DNA of 64,000 nucleotides from JAKZVK01 sp965261065 (GCA_965261065.1 OZ253444.1:3534001-3598000), one strand, 5' to 3'. Shown: positions 46,400 through 56,645, numbered from the stretch's first letter. Numbers and translations are program-made. Notes: generated by a model from the sequence alone, not told the origin.

Positions 46400-47310
46400 C
46401 GAGAAAGACGGATTCAAAATGGGGCGCGAGATGGACTTTGATCCTTTCTACGGGAGCAAGGGCGAGAAACCATCGGCCCAAACGGCCGAAGTGCCGACAC
46501 GGCCGGCGACGGCAGGATGAGTTGAGCGGTACGAGGTAAGCGGCACGAGTTCGCAAGGTTAGAGGAAGGGAAGCGACAGCGAAGGACATGCCCAGACCGG
46601 GAGTTCACAACGACTGCGACCCCGGGCCGGCCGCTAGCGAGGCCGACTGTTAGCGAGCAGCGTCGGAAAGACCGAACTTCAAACAGCACTGCGTCGGGCA
46701 GACGCCGAAGAGAGTGCGGATGGAGGCCCGGTTTGAAGGCGTCCCGAAACTGAAGTTTCCTGGGGCTCCTTGCCAGTTGACAAAGCGAATCTCCTCATGG
46801 AAACCCGGCGGTGGAGCCGCAAGGCGGGAACCTCGGGTACCGACCCTCTTTCTTAATGGGAGCCCTGAAGATGGAAAAGCCGCGACGCACCATCACCACG
46901 CCCTCCAGCCGCGCAGCTTGAAATCAAGATCCGTGATGCGGTACCCGATGTCCCATGGCTTGCGCGCCTGGCCAGTGGCGCAGGTCCCTAGACCTGCCGT
47001 GTCGTTACTCTTACCGACACACGTCGACCGGAAGGTCGACGCCCACACGAAACCCCGAGCATCGACATGAGTGTCGATGCGGCAGACGTAGGCGTCCGCG
47101 CCACACCGCCAACCCGCTCGACTAGCGGCCGAACAAAGGAGGTCTACCCTGCTCGCGCCCCCCCCGGTTGATGCCAACGAAGGAGCGTACGTTGTCCAAC
47201 GCTCGCCGGCCCAACGCTGCCTGCGACAGCTCAGCGGCATGCCGTTGCCCTCTGCCGCCCCACCGCACGCCCCCAACGCTTCATCGATCGGCGGAACCAC
47301 GGCTCACCGA
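46400..47310. other. 911-base region without a recognisable gene
   Basis: Open frames here look like noise. It contains small palindromes: GTCGACCGGAAGGTCGAC at about 47027-47044 and CATCGACATGAGTGTCGATG at about 47070-47090. The first resembles GTCGACCTCCGGGTCGAC at about 42995-43012. The polypurine GAGAGTGCGGATGG part suggests old repeat debris. I see no tRNA or rRNA. Confidence 0.4.
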
Positions 47311-47902
47311 TCAACTGCCGCCGATCTCGGCGAGCAGGCGCTCGGCTTCGTCGAGGGCGGGCTGGTAGCAATGCGGCGGGCCGTCGCACTCAGCGCGTTC
47401 CTTGGCGGTTTCGGCGTGGCTGCGGGCGGAGGTGAGGTCGCCGGCGTCGAGGTCGAGCCGGGCCAGGAAGTTGTGGATGTCCGCCTGCTGCAGGCGGTAC
47501 CCGCAGCGGTCGGCGATGCGCCGGGCTTCTTCGGCGTCACGGCGGGCGGAGCCGGCCGCGACTTGGGTGCGATGCCAGCGGGCCCAGGCGAGCAGGATGT
47601 CGGCCTCGACTTCGACTAGGTTGATCCGGCGGCAACGGGCAAGCGCTTCGGTGAGGTGCTTTTCGGCCTTGGCCAGATGGCGGTCGCGCTGCCGGGGTTC
47701 GTGTGACGCCAGGGCCTCCCGCGCCCAGCCGAGCAGCCATTCGGCCCGGATGATGTCGCGCTCAACGCTCTCGACATCGGCGAGTTCGCGCGACTGGCGG
47801 GCGGCTTCGAGGGCGGCTTGAGGATCGCCCATGAACAGGGAGCGCAGAGCTTGGTAGACCTCATCGGAGCAGAGGCCCTGTTTATGGTCAGCTTTTCTCC
47901 AA

Positions 47903-48933
47903 GCTTGGTATCCACTTGACTCAGGTGACCCCAAGATGTAGTGTAGGGCCTGGTGGAGGATTACCCGCGCGACCAACTCGAATTCGAGTCTCGCTTTGCG
48001 AGCGAGGAGGCTTGCCGCGACTATCTGTTCGCCTTGCGCTGGCCAGAGGGTTTCCGCTGTCCAAGGTGTGGGCATGAGCGCGCTTGGCCGGTGCGCAAAG
48101 TGTGGTTCGAATGCGCTCGCTGCGGGCGGCAAACCTCCGTCACCGCCGGCACGATCTTTCAAGACACACGCAAGCCGCTGCGGCTGTGGTTCCGGGCGAT
48201 GTGGACCATCACCACGCAGAAGAATGGGGCCAGCGCCCTGGGTCTACAGCGCGTTCTGGGACTGGGCAGTTACCAAACCGCCTGGCCTTGGATGCACAAG
48301 CTGAGGCGAGCGATGGTGCGCCCGGGGCGGGAGCGATTGACGGGCCTCGTCGAGGTCGATGAGACCTACTGGGGCGCTGAAGAAGAAGGGGTAATCGGCC
48401 GGCAGACCGAGCGTAAAGCGTTGATTGCAGTCGCCGCGGAAGAGAGAGGCACCGGGCTGGGGCGCATCCGCATGCAGCGCGTTCAGAACGCCTCGGCGGC
48501 CAGTTTGATGCCCTTCGTCGAGGAGTCGGTCGAGCCGGGCAGCGTGGTTGTTACCGACAACTGGTCGGGCTACGATCCGCTCAAGAAGAAGGACTACCAG
48601 CGTCGTATCATCTCGATTAACAACCGCCGCGAGCAGGCCTCGCAGCTACTGCCGAGGGTGCACTTGGCGATCTCGCTACTCAAGCGCTGGATGCTGGGCA
48701 CGCATCAGGGGGCGGTCAGCCACGAGCATCTGGACTACTATCTCGACGAGTTCGTGTTCCGCTTCAATCGGCGCAGATCACGCAGTCGGGGCAAGCTCTT
48801 CTACCGCCTTGTGCAGCAGGCCATGGCGGTGGAGCCGACGCCGTACCGCTCGATCGTCGCCGATTGGGACGCTAAGACGCTGTGAGCCCAACTACAAGAT
48901 GTTGGGGTCACCTGAGTCAAGTGGATACCCGGC
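47903..48933 (+). mobile_element. IS1595-family insertion sequence, copy 1
   Basis: 1031 bases with inverted ends containing GGTATCCACTTGACTCAGGT, and flanked by the 8-base direct repeat TTCTCCAA at 47895-47902 and 48934-48941. Copy 2 at 61813-62843 is the same length and almost identical. Confidence 0.95.
47953..48885 (+). CDS. IS1595-family transposase (copy 1)
   Basis: 310 residues starting at GTG. A zinc-ribbon (CPRCGHERAW...CARCGRQTS) precedes the ISXO2/IS1595 catalytic core with LVEVDETYWG, VVTDNWSGYD and the Asn/His-containing HEHLDYYLDEFVFRFNRR. Differs from copy 2 by two visible residues (ESRF/ESHF, CGHERAW/CGHESAW). Confidence 0.95.
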   Translation: MEDYPRDQLEFESRFASEEACRDYLFALRWPEGFRCPRCGHERAWPVRKVWFECARCGRQTSVTAGTIFQDTRKPLRLWFRAMWTITTQKNGASALGLQRVLGLGSYQTAWPWMHKLRRAMVRPGRERLTGLVEVDETYWGAEEEGVIGRQTERKALIAVAAEERGTGLGRIRMQRVQNASAASLMPFVEESVEPGSVVVTDNWSGYDPLKKKDYQRRIISINNRREQASQLLPRVHLAISLLKRWMLGTHQGAVSHEHLDYYLDEFVFRFNRRRSRSRGKLFYRLVQQAMAVEPTPYRSIVADWDAKTL

Positions 48934-49326
48934 TTCTCCAATACCCCGTCGAGGCTTCCAGCTCCTGGGCCGCCTCGTCGAAACGGCCTTCATAAGCCAG
49001 CAGGCGGCCCAACTCCTGGTGGCCGACGGCCTCCCGAAATTCCTCCTCGATCTCGCGGCACAGCTCGACCCGGCGGCGCAAGTTGCGCTCGACCGCCGCT
49101 AGCTTGCCGATCGGGAGCTGAGCCATGTGGGCCAAGTTCCCCAGGCCGATCGCGAGGTTCTCCTTGTCGCTCGCCTTTTCCCGAAGGCTGTTGTGCATCT
49201 CGAAAACCGGTACCGCCCGGCCTGGCTGCCCGGACAGGCTATAGGAGTTGGCCAGTCCATTGAGCGTCCAGGCCTGGTCGCGCTCGTCCTTCAGCCGAGC
49301 CGGGCGGCCCTCGCCGTCGGGGAACA

Positions 49327-49719
49327 TCCATGATAGGTATCTGTCAAGGATGGACGCAGTCATCCGAATCCTCCCGTCAGCGGGGGCGTTGTCTTCAGCA
49401 GTGACGCTTCGCAGCCCGAGCGTTTTTGCGAATCAAGTCGCAAGGTCAACGAGTCACGTGACCAGACATCCATGTGCGCGCATCGGGTCGCCCCACCGTA
49501 CCGGCCGGGGGACCGTCGCGGAAGATTCAGTTTGGGTTTTCAGGCCCGCCGGCCTCGAAACAGAGATACGGACGCATCAGAAATTTCCCAGGAAACTCCC
49601 AGCAAACTCCTTCGCGTAGTCCCCAACAGGCGAGGACCGGCGGGCCGCTCGTGACACCGCACAGCGTCGATGAAACTCTTCGTTTCTCCTTTTAACAGAA
49701 AAAAAGCAAATTCTCCTCG
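49327..49719 (-). ncRNA. Candidate IS110 bridge RNA region
   Basis: A 393-base non-coding stretch between the recombinase stop and the element end, the location of bridge RNAs in IS1111-group elements. Local complementarity such as CGTTTTTGCGAA-like stems is visible around 49420-49432 but I did not resolve the two target/donor loops. This is inference from layout. Confidence 0.35.
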
Positions 49720-50748
49720 TTACGCCTCGGCCGCAACCCGCGGCACGAACGCGCGGCCACTGGTGTCCACGGCCCGCAGATACGTCACCAACTTGCGCGC
49801 CACGGCCAACGTCGCGCGATTGCGAGACCCGCGCGTCAACTCCCGCTCATGGACGTCGTGCAGTTGCGGGTTCCAGCGCGGCGCGAGTTTCGCCGCCTCG
49901 ATCAGCACCCGCTGCAAATGCTTGTTGCGCTGCTTCGACAGCGGTCCCCGCTGCGTCTTGCCGGCCGACTCGCGCTGTGCCGAACACAACCCACAGTAAC
50001 TCACCGCCTGGCCCAGCGAACCGAAGCGCTCGGGCTCGACGGTCTCCAGCGCCCAGGTCAACGCCGTCACCTCCCCCACGCCGCGAATCGACTGCAGCAA
50101 CTCGACGCGTTCCCGCAACAGCGGATGGCGCCGCAATCCGCGCAGTAACTCCTGCTGCAAACGATCGAACATTTCCAGGCTGCCGCGGGTGATGGCGAGC
50201 AGCTCGATCACCGACTCGGGCGTGTCGCGCAGGCTGTCGAGATAGGAGTAGAAATAGTTGCGCCCGTGCAGCCGCCGGGCATCGTAGGGTTCGCCCACTT
50301 CCATCAGTAGCCCGCTGATTTTGTTCTTCATGCGGACGGCTTCGCCCAGCAGCAGATTGCGATAGCGCAGCACGCGCCGCAACTCGCGCAGGGCAGGCGG
50401 CGCCACGTAGCAGCGCGGCAGCAGGTTGCAGCGCAGCAGGTCACTGATCTTGGTGGCGTCGAGACGGTCGTTCTTCTTCTTGGCGCAGGCGATGGCCTTG
50501 AGCATGGCCGGGTGTGCGACTTGCAGTTCCTGGGCGAAGGGCTGGAGGTGATCGTAAATCCAGCCGGTAAACAGGGTGGCTTCGAGCGCGCCCACCCAAG
50601 GGCGCTCGAGGGCTGACGCCCAAGCGGTCAGGGCGGCGCGAGTGGCCGCGACCTGACCGCGCTGGACGATCGTTCCGTCCCCGGTTTTGATGCAGAAGCT
50701 GATGCTTTTCTTATGGACATCGAGTCCGATGTAGTAGAGTTCTGGCAT
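49720..50748 (-). CDS. IS110-family recombinase (DEDD/Ser)
   Basis: 342 residues starting MPELYYIGLDVHKKSISFCIKT, the RuvC-like DEDD domain opening of IS110, followed by HPAMLKAIACAKKKNDRLDATKISDL. The C-terminal Transposase_20 region has LLQSIRGVGEVTALTWALE and SYCGLCSAQRESAGKTQ containing the conserved Ser. An extended frame to 50829 exists but the ATG at 50748 fits the family. Recombination would be guided by a bridge RNA from the element's non-coding end. Ends with TAA. Confidence 0.93.
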   Translation of the reverse strand: MPELYYIGLDVHKKSISFCIKTGDGTIVQRGQVAATRAALTAWASALERPWVGALEATLFTGWIYDHLQPFAQELQVAHPAMLKAIACAKKKNDRLDATKISDLLRCNLLPRCYVAPPALRELRRVLRYRNLLLGEAVRMKNKISGLLMEVGEPYDARRLHGRNYFYSYLDSLRDTPESVIELLAITRGSLEMFDRLQQELLRGLRRHPLLRERVELLQSIRGVGEVTALTWALETVEPERFGSLGQAVSYCGLCSAQRESAGKTQRGPLSKQRNKHLQRVLIEAAKLAPRWNPQLHDVHERELTRGSRNRATLAVARKLVTYLRAVDTSGRAFVPRVAAEA

Positions 50749-52603
50749 GGAATCCTCCTGGGATTGGCTCTGAGCCGACCGCGTGGCCGCTCTCAGCATT
50801 TTGCCCCCGGGAGGATTCCTCTTTGCCACTACCTATGCATTGAAACAGAGCACTGAGAAGTTCGATGCGCATCTGGTAGGCCCCGAAGCGGTAGTAGAGC
50901 AGTTGGTTGAGCCGGTCTCGGAACAGCTCGCGCGCCTCGTCGTACCGTCCGGCACCCACGGTATGGTGGTACAGCTCGATGACCGGCGCCAGGTCGCCGA
51001 CCGACTCCACCTTGTCCGGCGCCGGCACGGCATCGAAGTAGTCCCGCAGCCGGCTGTGCACACCCTCTTTGTCCCCCAGCCGGTCGTAGGCATACTGCCG
51101 GACAATCGGGTGCAGGTCGTAGCGGCCGCTCCCCTCGTCGATGAAGAGCAAGCCGCGCGATTCCATCTCCTCCAGCGCTTGGTCGAACTCGTCCTCGCTC
51201 TTAAACGGGTTCAAGTGCAGCAGCGCCTCGTAGTCCATCGGGCTGCGGAACGCGGCGAAGCGGCTGAGCAGGCCGCGCTTCGCCTCGTCCATCTCGTCGT
51301 AGGCGACTTGCAGGATGTGGTGCTGCTCTTTGCCTCTCAGCTTGTCGAGCACGGTGTGCCGCCCCGCCGCCCGAATGTCGCCGCGCATCTTCGGGTCTCG
51401 GAGAATTGCGCCCGCCAGGAGCCGCAGCGAGAGCGGGTGCCGTCCGTAGGGAGCGATGGCCGCGCCGATCTCGGCCCGCGTGCCCTGGATGCCTTCCGAC
51501 TGGAAGAAGGTCACCGCGTCTTCGGGGTCCAAGTCGTGGAGATCCTCGCGCCGGCAGCCCGCCAAAGGGCCGTCCGGCCCTTGCAGCTCTTTCGGAACCA
51601 GCCGGCTGGTCAGCAGAACTCGCCCTTGGTGAGAGGCGGCCATTGCCTCCAGAAAGTCCCCTGCGTGAGGATCGACGCAGCCGTTCTCGTCGCCCGCCGT
51701 CTTGTCGCCGCGGTACGCCGCATCGAGCCCCTCGTAGGCGCGCAGCTCACGCTCGAAGCCGTCCAACACCAGCAGAATCCGCCGCTGCTGAAGCTGCGTG
51801 AACAAGGCCCGAACCTTCTCCGAAGGCGAGCGGATTGCGGCCGGGTCGATCCGGCCGCCGCTGGCATAGGCCAGAGCCTCATCGAGAAACGAGGCAAAGC
51901 GTGCCTCGCGCTCGTAGAACGACCACCACAGCACGCCCTCGGGCCGCTGCTCGTCGGCCACGCGGCAGCCCTTGGCACTGGCGGCACTTTCCTCGGCATG
52001 TCCCGGCAGCGGCAAGCCCAGCACGTCGCGCTGCAGCCAAGCCCACGTCAGCGCCGACTTGCCCATGCCGCCGATGGCGATCAGCGCCATCACCGGCTGA
52101 TTGCCGCCCGTCAGCCATCCGGTCAGCATCCGCCGCTCGTTCACCCGCCCTGTGAAGTTCGGTTGGAGCGGGTAGGGCGGCACAAAGTCGGGCTTCGGTG
52201 GCCGTGGGCGAACCTGTGGCGCTGCGGGCGTTTTTCTGAGGCGGGCACGAAGCGGTGCGGGTGACTCCACCGGTTCGGCCGGTTTGCGATCCCCACCGGC
52301 AGGCTTCTCGTCAAGCCTGCGCCGCCACCTGCTCCCCTCGGTTGGTACGGCGAGGCCCTTGCCTTGCAGCCTTCGCAGGCTCTTTCGCACGGCCACCTCG
52401 GTCGGTCTTCGGACGCGGCCTTTGAGGGACCCACAAACGTCTTCGATGCTTGCGGCTTCGGAGACCCTTGCGTCCAGATACTCGACGATGCAATGGTCAA
52501 TCTTCTCGTTTCGCCGCGCAACCCACCAGCGCCCCACACCAACGGGAACACCGACGATAGCGGCCAAGCCCGCCAGTATTGATATGGCTGTGACAGGGTC
52601 CAT

Positions 52604-53579
52604 AGCTGACGCCTTCGGAAGTCCCCACCGATTCTAACGTCTATTCACACGAAATGCCCGTCGTTCTCCTCATCCCTAGAGGCCCAAATCCGTACGTAAG
52701 AATTCTGACAAGCCCGTGATACCCCGGCTCCCCGCAACCGCGACACCCGCGACAACGGAGCCGCGGATGTAAATCCGCGGGCGCGGCAGAGGCCCGCGCT
52801 TCTTGATAGCGCAACCTGCCCTATCCAACCGCGGGGTCCAAGCCCCGGCAGGGGCGCATGAGACTTTCTGCTCCCACATCCGGCTCTCTTCGAGCCCCAC
52901 CCTTCGAGTCATGAGAGCGTTACGACAGAGATTCACCATTTAGACGCCAAAGAAAACGAACCCAAATCATCCGAGGTCATCCCCGGCGCGACGAAAACGT
53001 GAGGAACAAACCCACCGAACTCACCCCGCCCCAGCACAGTCACGGAATTTCAAAAATAATTTCCCCAAACCTTTCAACGACTTGCCTCTCCAGCCACCCG
53101 CCGGCCCTACACCCGAACCGTACACTGAGGATGAAGAAAAGCCGGTCGCGGTCTGGCCGGCGTTGAGAGGGACGCGACGAACCTGGGCGCCGTACCGGGA
53201 AGGAGCCGCGGGATCGGACCGGGGCACCCGGGCCATCAAAAAGGAGGCGAACCCCGAAGGGGTGGCCAAAATAAAAGCCCTGGGCGTGAGCCCAGGGAAC
53301 CGATCCCCTTCAAACCTCCCGAGCCCTGTAATGGCGGCACAACCAACCACACCGCGAAGACCGATGACGCACAACCAACCAGCTCCACGCTACCGGCGCG
53401 CCGGGCTTCGCCGATACGTAACGGAGATCCAAGGCCCCCTCTGGAAAGCGGGCAAAAACGGACAAAACAGGACAAAACAGGACATTTTCGGGCGACCCAC
53501 ACCCGCCGAACCGGCCCTCAGCCCGCCCCCTAAACGTTCACTTCAACGGCCCCCGCCCAGCGCCGCAACCGGCCCCCAA
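52604..53579. other. Intergenic region with hairpins and tandem repeat
   Basis: 976 bases without a convincing gene. Contents: the perfect hairpin CCGCGGATGTAAATCCGCGG (52761-52780), the hairpin CCCTGGGCGTGAGCCCAGGG (53278-53297), and a short tandem of GGACAAAACA units at about 53461-53482. A very long open frame beginning here on the plus strand (53082-58346) is an antisense artefact. Confidence 0.5.
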
Positions 53580-54350
53580 CTACCTCCCCATCCAGCCGCC
53601 GTCGACCGTCACGATCGTGCCGTTGACATAGTCGGCGGCCGACGAGGCCAAGAACACCGCCGCGCCAGCCAGGTCTTCGGGCTCGCCCCAGCGGCCCTGC
53701 GGAATCCGCGAGAGGATCGCCGGGTTACGCACGGGGTCTTTCTGCAACGCCGCCGTGTTGTCGGTACGGATGTAGCCCGGCGCGATGCCGTTCACGTTGA
53801 CGCCGTGGCCGGCCCACTCGTTCGACAGTGCCATCGTCAACGTGGCGATGCCGCCCTTGGCGGCAGCGTAGCCGGGCACCGTGATGCCGCCCTGAAAGCT
53901 CAGCAGCGACGCCGTGAAGATAATCTTCCCCGCGCCGCGCGCCAGCATCTCCTTGCCGAACTCGCGGCTCAGAATGAACTGCGCGTTCAAGTTGACCTCG
54001 ACGACCTTGTCCCAATACTCGTCGGGGTGCTCGGCGGCGGGTTTGCGAAGGATCGTGCCCGCATTGTTGACGAGGATGTCGATCACCGGCACGTCCGCCT
54101 TGACCCGGCCGATGAAGTCGTAGAGCGCCTCGCGGTCCGAGAAGTCGCAAGCATACGCGCGGCAGCTCCGTCCCGTGGCGCGGACGGCGGTTTCCAACGC
54201 GCTGCCTTCGGCCTCGAGCGTGGCGCTGACGCCGACGATGTCCGCGCCCGCCTCGGCCAGCGCGACGGCGATCGCCTTGCCGATGCCCCGCTTCGCGCCC
54301 GTCACGAGCGCGGTCTTGCCGTCAAGTCGAAACTGATCAAGGATGCTCAT
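53580..54350 (-). CDS. SDR-family dehydrogenase (KduD/gluconate dehydrogenase-like)
   Basis: 256 residues of classical short-chain dehydrogenase. The cofactor site TGAKRGIGKAIA (about 17-28), the NNAG motif (VNNAGTILRKPA), active-site Ser in TASLLSFQGG and YxxxK in YAAAKGG are intact, with PGYIRTDNTAALQ downstream. Closest in style to KduD/gluconate 5-dehydrogenase (RLDGKTALVTG, SLLSFQGGI), so a sugar-acid oxidoreductase is likely. A Zn-alcohol dehydrogenase gene is the next one upstream on the same strand. Starts at ATG 54350; ends with TAG. Confidence 0.88.
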   Translation of the reverse strand: MSILDQFRLDGKTALVTGAKRGIGKAIAVALAEAGADIVGVSATLEAEGSALETAVRATGRSCRAYACDFSDREALYDFIGRVKADVPVIDILVNNAGTILRKPAAEHPDEYWDKVVEVNLNAQFILSREFGKEMLARGAGKIIFTASLLSFQGGITVPGYAAAKGGIATLTMALSNEWAGHGVNVNGIAPGYIRTDNTAALQKDPVRNPAILSRIPQGRWGEPEDLAGAAVFLASSAADYVNGTIVTVDGGWMGR

Positions 54351-54435
54351 AGCGATTGTCACGAGACGCTGGCAGTCGTCCGGAGGACGCAACAACGCAA
54401 CAGAGTGTCAAGTTCTCAACAAGCGCGCCGCGGCA

Positions 54436-54479
54436 AAAACCGAGCCGTGACCGTCAGGGAGCGGTCCGGCACGAGCCCT
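54436..54479 (+). repeat. Dispersed palindromic repeat, family 1, copy 5
   Basis: Full copy with ACGAGCCC at its end instead of ACGAACCC. Confidence 0.75.
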
Positions 54480-54634
54480 GGCGCGACTCCAGAAGCCTTT
54501 AGGGCATCAAACCTCGTGCCACAGCAACTCGTCGGTTTCAGATCGAAGGCCTCGCTAGCCGCTTTCAGGCGCGAAAACCATCGGAGCGGCGCCCATGTGC
54601 GTCAACGCAGATCGTGCGGCGCGTCGAGCAGGCG

Positions 54635-54662
54635 GGCATGGCATGCCGCGCCCCTACATTCC
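54635..54662 (-). repeat. Family 2 palindromic repeat copy
   Basis: On the minus strand reads AATGTAGGGGCGCGGCATGC, matching the copy at 42349. Confidence 0.55.
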
Positions 54663-54704
54663 GACCAGCGCCGCCGTCGATTGCGCCTCGGCATGCCCCG
54701 AACC

Positions 54705-55724
54705 CTACGCCGAACAATCGATCAAGATCTTCATGCACTCGCCGCCGCTATCCATCTTCAGAAAACTCTCGCCCAGATGGTCGAGCGAGGTTGTCTCGGT
54801 CACCAGGCGGTCGAGCGGGAGCTTCGCCGACGCCGCCAAGTCGATCGCTTTCTGGAAGTCCTCGCGCTCGTAGACCCGCGCGCCCAGCAGCCGCAGTTCG
54901 CGCCAGAAGAACCGGAACAGATCAATCTTCGGCCGCTGCGCGAAGATGGCCACGACGATGATCCGCCCGCGCGTGCGCAGAAGCTAGGTCATCACCTCGG
55001 CGCCCGCGTCCGAGCCCGAGACTTCAAACACGGCGTCCGCGCCCACCCCGCCGGTGCGCTCCTCGACCCGCTCGGCGAGGTTTACCTCCTTGGGATTAAC
55101 GGCCTCCAACCCCAACTGCCGCGCCAAATCCACCCGGAACGGATTCACTTCCGAGACCAGCACGCTGCCGCCGGCCTCTTGCGCCACCAAGGCGACCAGC
55201 ATACCGATGGGCCCGCCGCCGATCACCACCACGTTTTCGCCGAGCTCGATCGCGCCCAGCCGCACGTCATGACACGCCACCGCCAGCGGCTCGATCATCG
55301 CGCCGTGCGCCAGCGACAGGTTCTCGGGCAGCCGCAGCAGCGTCTCGGCCGGCACCGTCCAGTAACGTTGGAACGCGCCGGGAGTGTCGATGCCCATGAA
55401 GTTGAGGTTCTGACAGATGTGGCTATGCCCGGCCCGGCACGCCGGACAACCGCCACACGGATCCAGCGGCATCACCGTCACGTGCTCACCGAGCGCCCAG
55501 GTGCCGACGCCCTCGCCGGTCGCCGAGATCGCGCCCGACATCTCGTGCCCCAGGATTGCCGGCATCTTGACGCGCTTGTCCATCGCGCCATGGAAGATGT
55601 GCAGGTCCGTGCCGCAGACGCCGCAGTGCTAGACTTCGATTTGCACCTGGCCCAGCCGGGGCGTGACGGGGGAGCATTCGCCCAGCGTGATGGTGCGGTC
55701 ACCCGCGTAGAAAGCCGCTTTCAT
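54705..55724 (-). pseudogene. Zinc-type alcohol/sugar dehydrogenase with two in-frame TAG codons
   Basis: The MKAAFYAGDRTITLGECSPV frame from ATG 55724 runs 339 residues to TAG at 54705 with no frameshift, but contains TAG at codon 32 (55629-55631, IEV-stop-HCGVCGTDLHIF) and codon 247 (54984-54986, EVMT-stop-LLRTRGRIIVV). All else is intact: catalytic zinc Cys in HCGVCGTD, GHEMSG, structural zinc cysteines CGGCPACRAGHSHIC, and Rossmann GGGPIGMLVAL. The stops lie where homologues usually have Glu/Lys and Glu/Gln. Likely threonine-dehydrogenase/L-idonate-like medium-chain dehydrogenase, now dead or dependent on stop suppression. Confidence 0.85.
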
Positions 55725-55820
55725 AATTCCCCGCCTGCCCCGACATCTTACTGGAACCGGGGTCAGCGTGTTGAAGCCCAGCCTGAAGCCGAACTTGAAG
55801 CGCGGCAGGCCGCCGCCCGT

Positions 55821-56645
55821 CTACAGCTTGTGGCCGCAGAACTTGCAATGAGTCGCGTCGTGGTCATGACCCTCGGCCGAGCACGACGGACACGCCTGCG
55901 TGCTCACCGCCTTCGGAACGCGCACCAGCTCGGCCGACACGATGCCCGTCGGCACGGCGATAATCCCGTAGCCCATGATCATCAGCAGCGCCGACAGCAT
56001 CTGCCCGAGGACGGTGGTCGGTGTAATGTCGCCATAGCCCACCGTGGTCATGGTCACGATCGCCCAATACATGCCGGTCGGGATGCTGGTGAAGCCGGCC
56101 TTCTCGCCTTCGATCAGATACATCGCCGAGCCCATGATCAAGACGACCGTCAGCACGGTCCCGAGGAAGACCGTGATCTTCGCACGGCTGGCCCGCAGGG
56201 CACGCAGAAGCTAGTCGGCCTCGCCGAGGTACTGCGCCAGCTTCAACACGCGGAAGACCCGCAGCAGGCGCAACGCGCGGATCACCACCAGCGACTGCGT
56301 ACCCGCGACGACCAAGCTGAGATAGGTAGGAATGATGGCCACCAAATCGACCAGCCCGAAAAAGCTAAACGCGTACTGAAGCGGCCGCCGGACGCTGTAG
56401 AGCCGCAGCAGGTACTCGATCGTGAACACGATCGTGAAGACCCACTCCACCACGCGCAGCCGGTCGCCGTACTCCTCGTTCACCCACGACACGCTGTCGA
56501 GCATGACGGCGAGAACACTGAGCAGAATGAGTGCCAGCAGACTCACGTCGAACGCTTTGCCGGCCGGAGTGTCGGCTTCGAAGATCACTTCGTGCAGCCA
56601 ACCGCGCAGGCCGGGCCAGGGGGCCGGTCTTTCTTCTGTCGTCAT
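55821..56645 (-). pseudogene. Voltage-gated K+ channel with in-frame TAG
   Basis: From ATG 56645 the frame encodes a Kv-type channel: S1-S3 helices (FDVSLLALILLSVLAVMLDSV, VVEWVFTIVFTIEYLLRLY), the S4 charged helix LVVIRALRLLRVFRVLKLAQYL, the pore TVGYGD in MYWAIVTMTTVGYGDITP, and a zinc-like tail CPSCSAEGHDHDATHCKFCG. A single TAG at codon 145 (56211-56213) lies at GEAD-stop-LLRALRASR, just after S4. No frameshift occurs, and the frame ends with TAG at 55821. K+ flux across the cell membrane is the presumed function. Confidence 0.87.

Larger units (their letters stand above)
49327..50847 (-). mobile_element. IS110-family (IS1111-like layout) insertion sequence
   Basis: About 1521 bases between AACA at 49323-49326 and AACA at 50844-50847; the edges are ambiguous over those four bases. 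Only about 100 bases precede the recombinase gene and about 390 follow it, the layout of IS1111-group elements. It lacks strong inverted repeats; both ends carry ATAGGTA near the termini. Interrupts the STAND gene. Confidence 0.88.
47311..52603 (-). pseudogene. STAND NTPase with C-terminal TPRs, split by IS110 and IS1595
   Basis: Rejoining three parts gives 910 residues. N-terminal segment: membrane helix (ISILAGLAAIVGVPVGVGRW) and a winged-helix region (CIVEYLDARVSEAASIEDVC). Next an NB-ARC/STAND ATPase with Walker A GGMGKSALTWAW and Walker B RILLVLDGFER, then helical subdomains (HPLSLRLLAGAIL). C-terminal TPR-like repeats (AGRYDEARELF; RAVPVFEMHNSLREK; AEWLLGWAREALAS). IS110 lies between SALF and PDGEGRP, with a 4-base AACA at both edges, and IS1595 inside TGYWR-KADHKQ with TTCTCCAA duplicated. 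Lengths after excision total 2733 bases, exactly 911 codons. STAND-TPR proteins act as ligand-triggered switches, some in anti-phage defence; this one's role is unknown. Confidence 0.83.
54351..54704. other. Intergenic region with repeat copies
   Basis: 354 bases between SDR and alcohol dehydrogenase genes. It holds a family-1 repeat (54436-54479) and, at about 54635-54662, an inverted family-2 repeat (GCATGGCATGCCGCGCCCCT). No gene or promoter is recognised. Confidence 0.6.

Noticed and set aside
46714..47070. Possible 118-residue protein
   Set aside because: No family resemblance, no signal peptide, and the frame overlaps palindromic intergenic repeats.
47311..48162. Continuous open frame crossing the IS1595 element
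   Set aside because: Its first half is antisense to the transposase; the real gene is the split STAND-TPR protein.
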